The position numbers and the translations under genes are program-made. From Ectocarpus siliculosus (taxonomy: Eukaryota; Sar; Phaeophyceae; Ectocarpales; Ectocarpaceae): a stretch of DNA of 64,000 bases. The stretch's first letter is position 1. Each line of letters opens with the position of its first letter. Shown here piece after piece: positions 11,701-23,000 of the stretch. The DNA lies in NCBI GenBank assembly GCA_000310025.1, contig FN649747.1:2061807-2125806 (forward strand), given 5' to 3'. Under the pieces are notes generated by a model. The model was not told the DNA's origin, did no database searches, and saw only the letters and a program-made list of their open reading frames with translations.

Positions 11701-14700
11701 GCGCACCTAGTTGCCCGCAGACAACTGCTGGTTCAGATTTGTGCGCACCTAGTTGCCTACAGACAACTACTCTTCCAGCATCGTGCGCACCTAGTTGCCT
11801 GCAGACAACTGCTGGTTCAGATTTTTGCGCACCTAGTTGCCTGCGGACAACTACTCTTCCAGAATCGTGCGCACCTGGTTGCCTGTATACAACTACTCTT
11901 CCAGGAGCGTGCGCAACTAGGTGTTTACCATCAACTAGCCGGTAGTTGTCTGGCAAACAACTAACGTAGTTGTTAGTTAAAGTTGTACAGGGAATGAAAT
12001 TGTTACAGAGAGAGTGAAATTGTTCAATTTCACTCCCTTTCGGACCTCCCTCCCAACACGCTCAAAGCAGATTCGTGCTTCGTCGTCTTCTTCCTCCTGC
12101 TGCCACTCACCACAAGTCGGCAGGTTTCCCGAAAGGCTGCTGGCTCATGATCTCCGGGGCGATGTAACCCCCAGTACCGAACAGCCCTGACCATGGGATC
12201 TTGTTGATGTCACCCGTCTGCTTGTAGAACCGAACGTCCGGCACCTGTTCGATTTCGCGCGTCGTGCGACGCGCCAGGGGCCGACAGCAACAACACAGCG
12301 GTAAGCAACATCAGCCCAACGGTAATTGAAACGGTTCTTGGTGGGGAATGAAAGCGAAGAACCAAACACACAAGGCCTTACACAGCAAACAGTAGACCGT
12401 CGTCGAACGTCACGCGGGGGGTTCGCGGTATGGAATAAGGGACAGAATCATGTACTGCCGAAGCAGGGCACCGTGGAGGTCGGCGCTTTCAGGTCCTTGC
12501 ATCATTCACTTCCACACCTCGTTTCGGCTTAGTTGATCATCCCCTCTTTTGTTTTCTCTTCACCCCATCTGCAGCCGCCGCTCCAACCCTTTACCTACCA
12601 ACAACCACCCGACCTCGCTTCCTCTGTTGAGGAGGAGCCCTCCAACGATTGGGGGGGTCAAGACATAGAAAAAAAAAATGTTCCGAGGTACACGTTAAAC
12701 CACAAACGCCGTGAGGCTTTACCTCGGCACGATCGAGCAACCAACCCACAGCGGCCGCACGGACTCCATTCGGACATCCCAAAAAGCATCACAACGCAGT
12801 ACGTACCAAAATTACAATCGGAAAATTCGAAAATTCTTGACTGAAAGTCCAGACAGGTGCCTACAGTAGATAGGAACCCTTTGAGACTACAAGCAGATAT
12901 ATACCCGTTGGGTAAACAAAAAAAAAAGGGTGGAAATCCGGACACGTTACTACTACTACAGAAGATACTCTACTCGCCAACTACAGACGATAGTCTACCC
13001 GTTGAGGCAACGAGCACCGCACGCCGTTCGCCTTCTCATCATACCATACCTTGCACGATATGCCGAAGTCGCAGAGCTTGGCCAGGCGGCCTGCCGGCGA
13101 CGAGACCTGCTGCTTCCCTCGCTTCTCTGGGCCTGATTATTGGGGCCGTGGTCCCCACAGCAAAGTAACACGTTGTGCAGCGGGGGCACACCAGAGGGGA
13201 CAGGGGGGGGGGGGCACTCGGTGTGTTTGTGGGCGCGCGCTCCAGTCGATAGGAAGATATGCCGGGCAAGGAACCAAAGCCATGTGTGTAGCCCTCTGTA
13301 AAAGGTCTGGATTGAGCAACAACAACAACAACAAACGAACCAACCCCTTCACTCACCCTCCCCCTGTTCCTACAAGCGCGTATCATGCGTCCCGCCACCA
13401 AAATGACACATCAAGCGTTCGCCACAAGAATGACACATCATGCGTTCACCAAAAAAAATGCCATGAGCAAAACACGTACTCCGAAACACACACCTGTACT
13501 CTTCTCCGACTCCGCCACCGAGGATTTTGATGATCCCGCCGCCTTTAGGGTCGGCGCGTCAGGGTTGTCAGGGTCTGGTGCGAACAGGAGGTTCTGCGGC
13601 TTACTGCAGGGCGAACAGGGGACACAGAGAGGCAGGAGGGGGGGGGGGGGGAGAGAGAGGGACAGAGAGAGGGAGCGAGAGAGAGAGGGACAGAGAGCGG
13701 GAGACGGAGAGGGAGACAGAGAGAGACAGAGAGGGAAAGAGATAGACAAAGAGAGGGAGAGACACAGAGCGAAGGATGGATGAACACGTGCAAAAGCGAA
13801 AGGGGTACGCCAAGGCCTCTCTCAACAGCAGGACCAAGAGTCGATGGCCCACTGCAGTACAACCAATAGGGGTCCTCTGCATTAAGGGAACCTCAACTTG
13901 GAAGTGGCATTGCAGCGGCCTACCATTCCTCCAGAAAAAAAAGAGACTGGGGGCGGGGGTGCTTGTTCCTGTTGGGAGAAGCATGGGAAAAGAGAGCAGC
14001 CGTGAAGGTGCTGCCCGACGGAAGAGTAGATAAAAAAAAAGCAAAGACGAAAGTACCAACAACAACGGCACCGCCCCCACGGTCACACCGCAACAACACG
14101 GACACTCAACATCTCCAAAATATCCTGACGACATTTCACTCGTCAGCCGGTGGGTACATGAAAAAAAAAAAAAAACATACACACACACACACACACACAC
14201 ACACGCCCCCTGCCGCGGTCCCAGGTCACGGCCTTCAGAGGCATTTTCTGCTTTCAGCCGCACTGAGACTGACGTATTTTCATTGGTCAACAGGTTAGCG
14301 CGGTCGATGCTCAGAGTAGAAAAAAACAAACATGCACGCACGCACGCACGCACGCACATGTCGCAGTGGACGATTCCCTTGGAGTGCAGGTAGCTGACCC
14401 CTTCCAGAAGCTGCATGACAACCCGCTTCGCCTCGATCTCCGTCAGCCGTCTGTATGCCATCGCCGGGTACACGTCCGTGGCAGCGCAGGGTTGGTGGGC
14501 GAAAAGACGCACGGCCAAGGTGGTGTTTATTTTTGTCTGTCTCTCGATCCTTCCGAGGGGGCGATGTCGTGAGGTTTGTGAATACAGTACATACCCCATA
14601 ACACCAAAACACGTAAGCACACTGGAGTGTCTGCTTGCTGGCCTCTGGTCAAGTTACGTTGCGAAACCGCATGCCATCCATCCATCGCCTGCGTATTTTC

Positions 14701-17700
14701 TGAAATCTAGGCAGGAGGAGCCTTCAGGCTGCAGTAGTCTGCAGAGCACCTTCTCAAAAAAGCCATGCGCCTGTTTTTCATGCATTGCTATCCATACGGT
14801 GGGGAAACGCGTCATCAGCTGCGGGGTAACGTGCGCTGGCCTCCGTATCAAAAACCATATTACAAAGCGGTAGGGCAAATAAACCCCCAACAAGGTGAAT
14901 GAATGAAGAGCGAGTACACGCAATTGCCAACGAGCAGAGAACACCTCTCACACACAGAGATTCAGCTTACGGCACGAGTACCTCGCACACCCCGAATTAA
15001 TCTTGCGCGCAACTTTTTCGTCCACTATTGTTGATCGCGTGAGGCCAATGGAAGTGAGCAGGCTTTTTTATTCTTTCCCGCGCGGCCCATTTTTGCTTGA
15101 AAAGTGCGCCCCGGTCGCAAAGGGAACCAACCTATCGCGCGCAGCAGCCTACTACATATCGCATTTGTTTGTATTTTCCGGACCCTAAACTATTCTTATG
15201 TTTAGTTTTTTCGTGGTTGTGAATGCCACAGTCGTAGATTGTGACGTCAGATGACCTGTCGGAGATCTACCTTCGGGGTGTTGCCACAGATAGAGTCAGT
15301 GTATGATGGACGCTGAACCTTGCCGCAGCAAGGGTTGCTCCCCCCAGACTCAAAACACAACTATCCGTACTCTTCAGCCTCTCCACAAGAGGTTAAACCG
15401 GGAACTTGTCCACACGTGAAACTGACTTGAGACATCATAAGTCTCATATGGTAAGAGTGTTTGTACCCTCTTGGGGGATAGGTCACCTGTGTAGACTGCT
15501 TATAAATCAGACTCACCCGCGGAGGTAGAGCATCTTCTCCAGGTCGCCGCAGGGGCAGTTCTCAAGGACGATGAAGACCTTGTCCGGCGTCTCGTACACC
15601 TCGTACAAGCGCACGACGTGCCTGCCACCAAGGGTAACGAAAACGTAAAGCAATGACCGTAAAAGCAATGACCGTGACAACAACAGCAACAGCAGCAGCA
15701 GTCATCTAGCGATAACGACGGTTAGTCACCGCATCACGCCTCCTCACTCTTGCACAGGAGACGGCACACAGAGGCCTATTCAACAAGACGCCCGTGTCCC
15801 CCGTGGCGGTGGAGAAACAGCCAACGTGCTTAACAAAATCGACCCCACAGCAAGGAGGGGCCTTCACGACGTTGGCACCCCAGCCCTAGCCCAAACAGTA
15901 GCCCTTCGCAGTTTTTTTGTGTTCAGCAAACATGTTGGATAAATTATACAGTCGGGGAAGTTGGGTTAGGGTAAGGGTTGGGCTATAGGGTCTGTCTGCG
16001 TACCCCCTCCATGTTCTGTTTCCTTATATATTAGGGATAGGGTTAGGCAAAAGGGTCTGTCTGCGTGCCCCCTCCCTGTTCTATTTCCTTCTATATTAGG
16101 GTTAGGGTTAGGGAATAGGGTCTGCGTACCCCCTCCCTCTTCTATTTCCCTGTACTTGAATTACTTAATTCTCCCGCGAATGCGGTCCAACCCGAACCTT
16201 CTGGACCGGACGACGTTGAAAACAAAAAGGCTGCTGCAACAACAAAAAAAAGCGGCGTAGAATCGTTCGATCTTTTCGAGCCAAAAGGGCGCGTGAAGAC
16301 ACGTGTTGGCATCCCATCACCTCGATGCCACACACACACGGCTGCAACGCATGCTACGCTACATAAGAGGGCACCAGTCGTCCTCCACATACTTTGGGGA
16401 TGAGGTTGTTCCCCTTCATGAAAGGGATCTCCACTCTACTCCCCCCCTCTCTTGGTTGATAGGCAAGACAAAGGCTTCTCCTGAGGGGTAACCGTATCCG
16501 CATCTCACTTGTGCACTATCCTGAGCTGGTTGTCGATCTCCGCCCCGACGCTCTTCTTCTCCGCGTCGCTGAACAGCAGCCTCTTCTGCACGGCCTTGAC
16601 GGCTACGTCCTCCCCCCTCTTCCCTCGTGGGAATGCATGCCACAGCGAGAGACAGCAAAAAAGTCAAAACAACACACCCACAAGAACCGATGAGAGGATA
16701 TTGTATTCATCACGTATCGAGGAAAGGGGCCAGAAAAGGGGTCCCCGTAGGGTAAACAGTTGGTACCATACACCCCCCCCCCCCCCAAGACAAAAACACC
16801 CCGAGCACTCTCGCTCCTTGACCATAGGATGATGTACATGACCTTCCTCGCAACAGCGCCAAAACGAAAAGGAACCGCTTCAGCAAGTGCAAAGGCGGGT
16901 TGGCACAACAACGATAGTATCTTGGTAGTAGACCTGCCCAACGATCTTGAGCTTGGTAAGTACGGGTACAACAAGCGGCTGGCAACCAGCAGTAGTCGCA
17001 CAGAGAGCAAGGCGTGGTCTGGAACAAACACGCACAATTTCCAGCTGGCGTCCCCTCAACCCTCACTGCTGTGAAAACTGCAGCACAGCCCTTCGAACGG
17101 AACGGCGTCTTACTTCGAACGGGTGTTGTAGTCTCTTTTGGGATGCTACGTGTGCGCGCAAGGCCTCTCTCTCCCTCGCATCAGTGAAACCATGTGCATA
17201 CTCGTTACATCGTTTGAACACAGACAGCCAGGCAAGAAGGTTGCACTGCCATCCACACCCCGGCCGGGGTTCCAAATTCACTCCTCCAAATAACCATCAG
17301 GCAAAAGTTGTAACAGCACGTCGTGAATGTATGACTGGCTGTCGTGCCTGTAGCATAGAATTAGGCGTCATGGTGGATAGTAGTAGCAGCGGTACTAGCA
17401 ACAGTAGAGAAGCATTCTGAAAGATTGACCACGGAATGACGCGCGCACACCAAGGCGGCAACGTCCCAAGGGCGTGTCCGAGGCCATCAACAAACAGCTG
17501 TTGAGTGCTCCTCTTTTAACACCTACAGTAACAGCACACCTCCTTACTCACAACTCACTTTCAAGTGTTCCGCGAGGAAGACGCTCGCGTAGGCCCCCTC
17601 CCCAAGGCGGCAGTCGTCCAGCAGGCGGTAGGTGGCCGTGAAGTCGGTCTTCGCCTACGAGGACAAGAAGTTACCAGACCAAAGGAAAAAAAAAAAAAAA

Positions 17701-19145
17701 TGAAAACGTGTCAGGCGAGCCAGAGACCGAACAGCATCGGTGTAGTATGTACATCATATTATCAGAAACTCCATGCCCACCAGATTAGCCGGAGGAATTT
17801 CCATACTTGCAAGCCCTACATAGGGTAGCAAACATCTTTTGCCGAACAAGAGCGGTCTGAGAGGAGTACAAGCGCATCGCGAAATCAAGAGTGAACACGT
17901 GGGACAGTTCAAAAAGAAAAGACAGGTGGCGGTGTAGGGGCACACAACAACGGGTGGTGATAACTAGGACAAGGGGCACCGCGCGGTGTGGTTTCGAGAC
18001 AAGAAAAAAACTCTCGTCGTTCGGGCGTGGGTCAACTGCTCGGCGCCCCCCTTGCCGCCACAGACGCTGCTGCTGAAACGCTGCTGCTGAAATGGTCGTA
18101 CTAATAGTTGTTTGCAGCGAACGGGGATGGTTCCCGGGAGCATGGACAGCAGCCCTTCCTTACTGCCGCACTGCATGTGCACTACAAGGGAAGAGATGCG
18201 GCGCAATTGCTGCGGGTAAACAGACTCTAAATAAGCCCAGCACCAGCCGGTTGCCTCTTCTCATATACTGCAAAGACTCCAACGCATCATGCCCTTCGAC
18301 TGTGGCAATACCTTGAAAGGGTTGATTGTATACATATTTTCTAAAAACCTTCAGGGGGGAGGTGCGCATCGCCGTCTTCTAGGGAGTTGACGGCTACGGC
18401 GTGGCGAAAAGAAAAAAAAAGATGTACCTGCACGAAGAAGGGCTTGAACTCTCGACAGTCCCGCATCTCCTGCTTGCTACGCCAGCTCTCTTTCGTGCGC
18501 TGTGCTGAAACCGTCCCGGGCATCCACGCGTCTGCAGCGCGAATAGCGGAGGGGGTGGCATAAGGTGTTCGCACGCGGTGTATCCGGTCCAAGCGGACAC
18601 TACAATCATCTTGAACGAGCACAAACTTAGACTTACATAATCCATTGCTTCAGGAAAAATAAAAAGAAGACAGCGCGTCTCTGAGAATTGCAACAACATC
18701 GGCAATGTGTGGGAAGAGCGATCAAGAACGACACGTCCCACGATGCACGCTCTGGGGGGTTTGTTCATCGCTGCAGAGGACGAAAGCGTGAATAGGCGGA
18801 CGAGGTCACAAGCCAACGAGGGTGATGAAGTATCGTCCTCAGCCAGACTCGACAAAACACAGGCCACCTTCTCAAACAGACTCCCCAAAACTACCTAACC
18901 TCACTTCCGGCAAGGCACGCACATTACGTTTGTAGCAGGAGATGAAAGACGGTACCAAAACACGGAAGTACATCTCGAAGTACTACATAGTAAACAACAG
19001 CTTCACCTCCTGGCTGAGCTGGCTGGTTATCCTCGCCCGATCTCTCGCGGCTAACCCTAGCGAACTGGCCGGGGCCGACGAGGGTGTGGAAGGGAGGGGC
19101 CCCGTGGAATGGGAGGGCTCCGTCGTCGACACCCCCCCCCATGCG
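8703..19145 (-). CDS. CAMK-like serine/threonine protein kinase (3' 12 exons)
   Basis: Exons, all phase-consistent: 19145-19007, 18499-18428, 17654-17559, 16618-16509, 15621-15517, 14450-14358, 13603-13494, 13090-13050 (41 nt), 12244-12111, 11253-11152, 9933-9868, 8910-8703 (TGA). Read in order they give a full kinase fold: glycine loop LGEGAYASVF, VAVK lysine, alpha-C glutamate in GAEIDNQ, HVVRLYEVYETP, catalytic IVHCDIKPQN, DFG, GTGGYIAPE, ADLWSVGVMLYQM, GRLPF and RLTAAQALQHPW. The order and motifs fit CAMK-type kinases. The HRD arginine is Cys (HCD), so it is a non-RD kinase. There is an insert of about 25 residues between KPQN and the DFG strand (APDPDNPDAPTLK...ESEKS). No EF hands follow; the tail is Ser/Gly-rich and ends GGGKGGGGSTAA. 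The first exon (Ser/Thr/Pro-rich) is less certain. The true start probably lies among the exons at 20024-29815. Confidence 0.88.
10660..11160 (-). repeat. Minisatellite spanning a kinase 5' splice site
   Basis: Degenerate tandem units of about 92-138 bp. Each carries GGGGCCYCTCACCACACGG-like and TTTCATGACACGGCGGGTAC-like blocks. Unit anchors lie near 10796, 10888, 11003 and 11141. The last anchor is the real donor of the kinase exon 11253-11152 (minus sense CTG|GTAAGGGGCCCC); the other units carry GTGAGGGGCCCC-like donor copies inside the intron. Confidence 0.75.
11690..11930. repeat. ~42-bp tandem repeat in a kinase intron
   Basis: About six units with the core GCGCACCTAGTTGCCTGCAG followed by ACAACT and either ACTCTTCCAG or GCTGGTTCAG. 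The two unit types roughly alternate. It lies between kinase exons 12244-12111 and 11253-11152. The unit length is a multiple of three, so frames stay open on both strands, which explains apparent repetitive proteins here. Confidence 0.9.
13640..13772 (+). repeat. GA-rich purine tract
   Basis: A purine-only strand with degenerate GAGAGAGGGACAGAGA units, in the kinase intron between exons 14450-14358 and 13603-13494. In gene sense it is a long pyrimidine tract upstream of the 3' splice site at 13603. Confidence 0.85.
15957..16150 (+). repeat. Interstitial telomere-like repeat, ~71-bp units
   Basis: Three units each combine TTAGGG-type sequence (TTAGGGTTAGGGTTAGGG at its best) with AATAGGGTCTG..TGCGTACCCCCTCC and TGTTCTATTTCC. 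It lies in the kinase intron between exons 16618-16509 and 15621-15517. TTAGGG is the telomere repeat of many eukaryotes, including brown algae. Confidence 0.85.
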
Positions 19146-20023
19146 CTGAAGCCGCACACGTCGGGGACAAACGGCGGCGCGACAAAACGAGAGCAAGAAA
19201 GCGCGACCAGGGTACAAGCAGGTTCAGCGAATACAAGTATTCAGTGCGATGGCGTGTGGACGAGTGTTAGGAGTGCAGGGGTCATCAGGTTGATTTTATT
19301 TGATCGGTGACGGGTTCAATTGTTGAACACACAAGACCATTTTCAAGCAACCCTGCACAAGGTTTGTGGGGGTGATGGGATACGAGCAGAGGGCATCAGA
19401 TCAGCACCGAGCACTCATAAAAATGCCACTTGAACTCCATGGACGAAGTCGGGCGATGTTTCACGGTCGCAGGCGAGAAGCGGGGGCACCACCACCAACC
19501 GACTGAATTGGTGGGAATGCGCAGGCGAGACACGCCAAAACGCGTCCAGTCAGTCACGTCCTTCACAGTGACTGCCCATACAATCCCAGCGACAAGGGTA
19601 GCTAGCTCCCACAAGAGGAACAGCCCTAAAAAAAGACACACGGAACAGGACGATGAAGACTGCTTCTACTTGTGCCACCGCTTTCGGCGAGGAATGATAA
19701 GACTGCTCCATCTTCTGACCCTGCGTTTTCCAGGATGAGAAGACTGCTTGTCCTTGTGATCCTGCTTTTGCGAGCGAACCAACAGCCGAACTTCTTCCCA
19801 ACCTCGTGCGCATCCTCCCACGCAGCCAGCCTCCTTCGGTCAGTCAAAGCCAACGTCAATCACCAGCTACACCACAACGTCACCACATCGGCAAAAAATC
19901 AAGCACCCCTTAATCCCCCCCCGACAACGCTCCGTCCTTTCGAGGACCCGTGGTCAATGGCTGAACAGCTAAGAAACGCAGAACACGAGCACACACACCC
20001 TCCCTACTCGATCCAAAACTCAC

Positions 20024-23000
20024 CCCCCCCGACCACGCTGGCTCCAGAAACACGCCTCCACCGCCGGCGTCGCCACCCATTCCCCCCCCGCCGCTGTGGC
20101 TGCTGATGTGCCCCCCTCCCCCCATCCCGTGTCCGTTCCCGTTCCCCGCAAGCACCCCTCCCCCGGGGGGCCCGAGCACGTGCTCCCCGGGCATGGAGCC
20201 GTAGCTGGTGCCGCCTATCCAGGGCTCGTACTCCGAAAAGGAGTCTTGCTTGCTCCACGCGATAGAGCTCGCATCGTCCGGGTATTGGTCTAGCTCCTGG
20301 TTCGCGCCTGGGTTACATACGAGTTTGCATAGGTTCGTTGTATTTACAGGGGGTGGGACCCAGGTTGCCGCCTGTACTTACATACCAGTGTGGAATTACT
20401 TGGAAGGAGCGACTCCCGCGTGCCTTTCTGGCGGTCCTGGTCGCAGATTCGTGGCCAGACTGTCAGGTCGATCTACTCGTTGTAGATTGAGGTTCTTAGG
20501 GAACAGGCGTTGGAAATTTTGTTGTCCCCATCCCCGCGGTTGTATGGTCTTCTTGGCACGGGAGGCTCCCCTGTTGGTTTTGTCAACTCAAGGCTGCAAT
20601 TGCAAAAAAAATGAACAAAAATCACGTTGGTTGCCCGCTGTATCGACAACATTGGCAGAGCAAAATTTAGGTTCGAATCACGCACCCTGCCCCCCTTCGA
20701 AACTATCCCATGAGGGGGCGCGCACCCCAGAACACACCCTCCCACCCGTGAAGAAAGGGGGGTGGGGGGCACCGTAAACTCATGCCTCCCCCCCCCCCCC
20801 CGAAAACGGGGTCGGTAGCCGGTTCTTACTCTCCCTTACCGTAGGTGACATGACACAAGATACCACACACCCTGGACCTGTCTTCAAAGCTTGATTACTC
20901 CACGGCGAAGAGGATGCATAAACGAAACGATTACCGGTCGGAACGCTCTCGACGAGATGGCTTCAACGCCGCCGTTTCCGGCGACGCCACTCTTTTTGCT
21001 GCGAGGTGAAACCGAGTTTCGAAAACCGCGCTCCAGGGTGTGTGGTATCCTGTGTCATGTCACCTACGGTACTCTCCCACCACTGCCTCCCCCTCTCCCA
21101 GCAAGTTGCTTTGAGACAGCAGTTACAATTCAAGCCAGTGTAGCCGGTTCTTATCCTCCCACACATACTCTCCGACCACTACCCTCCCCCCTCCCAGAAA
21201 GGGCGGCGTTGCTTCTGATATCGCAGTCATAATTCAAGCTGATTATAGTCAACGCACCCCTGTTGGAATCGGCCTCCTGTTTTCGCCTGTGCTGGCGGTA
21301 GGCCTCCTTGGGGTGCATCTTCTGCCGCAGGAAGAAATGACGCCGGAAGCCGTTCACTTCCGCGATGAGGTCGTTGTACAGCCGGGATCGCTCCGCGACT
21401 GTTGCCCGTAGAGGCAAGGGGAGGAAAGGAAATGAAAGGAAAGGAAAGAATAATTCGTTGTGCCGTGAGCAAGAAAAAAATAAAAACAAAGGAAAGACCG
21501 TCGTTGCCATGGTCGTCGAAGTTGTAGAGGTCGATTCGACGGCAGGCATGGCATAGTATCGTCGACGCACGCACGCAGAGGATGCGTAATCAGCCACAAG
21601 CAGCAGCAACAACGACAGCAGAAGCAGCACCAGCAGCACCAGCAACAGCATTTTCACTTCTTGCAACGAAGCAGCATGCCTTTACACGAAATATCACAGG
21701 CGGACTACCAGATCCCGACGAGCCTCACGTGCTGGAATCCTCTACATTGCATAAAGAAGGTGCAGTTACGCCGTCCGAGACCAAAACACGCACGGAGGTA
21801 CAGCTGTGTGAGCTCTTCTGGGCAAAACACACTTCTTCCAAAGGCGTGAACTTGTCTCTCAGCATCCATATCATAGCACCCGATCATCTCTGCCACCCGT
21901 TACAGCAGTGGGGGGGGGGGGCGCAGTAGTGCCGGCATCGACCAGACCAGTATACCGGAACTATTCAGAGTGACCGGCAGTATTCAAAGTACCCAATGAC
22001 TTGGTTATTCAGTCTGTGCCCGCCCAAAACACCGGAACTACACCGGCCGTCGGGACTATTCAACCGGCACTACTGACGGCCCTTGTCCGAATTTCAGTCC
22101 TGCCCAGCATAAACTCTGCGTTTACTGCACTTTTCTCGTCATCGGTCACGTTGGTTGTCTTATCTCCGTTGTTTGCGGCCACCCCTACAGCGCTCGACAT
22201 TACAGATACACAATAATAAAATAATAAGTGTACTTGATTGACCCGACTAAAAAAAAAAAAGAGTCTCCTCTAACGGAGGAGGGCTGGAACTAAAGCAGAT
22301 GGCCAGATAGCTGGAACTTGTGGTAAAGGAAGCAGAGCAAAGACTATTTAAGACTTCGAAACATCCCATTCGACTCGTGCTACTATTATCTCTATGACAG
22401 CCTTTTGTTGTAAATAGTCACTTTTTCTGAACTTTTCTACAAATGTCACTCTGAATACCCACCAAGAAACTAGTTTTTTTTTTTTTTTTCAGTCCCGCAG
22501 GGGCAACGCAACGATTAAAACAAATCAAACGAAACAATATAATATTTATTATATGCAACAGGAGATACGTAAAACACATTATTGAGTCCAATATCATCCG
22601 CTTCTTTCGGATCAGAGGGTTTGTACTTGTGTAGTCTATCGTGAACTAAAAATTACGAAGTATTCGGTTGTCAAATGGTTTGTAAATATCTACATAGAAG
22701 GTGATCTTCGACACAAGGTATGACGTTGATCGTAGAATCTTGTTCAGTAGATTCCACACCAGACTGCTGTGGACACTAGCGAGAGGCTTCAAGACGAGGC
22801 TATTGACTCGCTGCCATATGGCATGTGGGTGGCGGTATCAGACTATGGATGGTGAACGACCAGCGACAAATGATGTTTGCATGCACACAAGCGGGAGCGC
22901 GCCAGTCGTCTTGCTTGATGTCTAAAGCTCTTGGGTTTTGTAATCTCATCATTGCGCAACAGCACCGCCGTTTGTCACACCTGGTATTGAACAGTCGCAA

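Noticed and set aside
11690-11930. CRISPR-like spaced repeats
   Set aside because: Units are contiguous tandem copies without unique spacers, in a eukaryotic intron.
19396-19641. Minus-strand ORF with one hydrophobic helix, as the missing exon between 20024 and 19145
   Set aside because: No acceptor and donor pair gives the required phase 0 in, phase 2 out.
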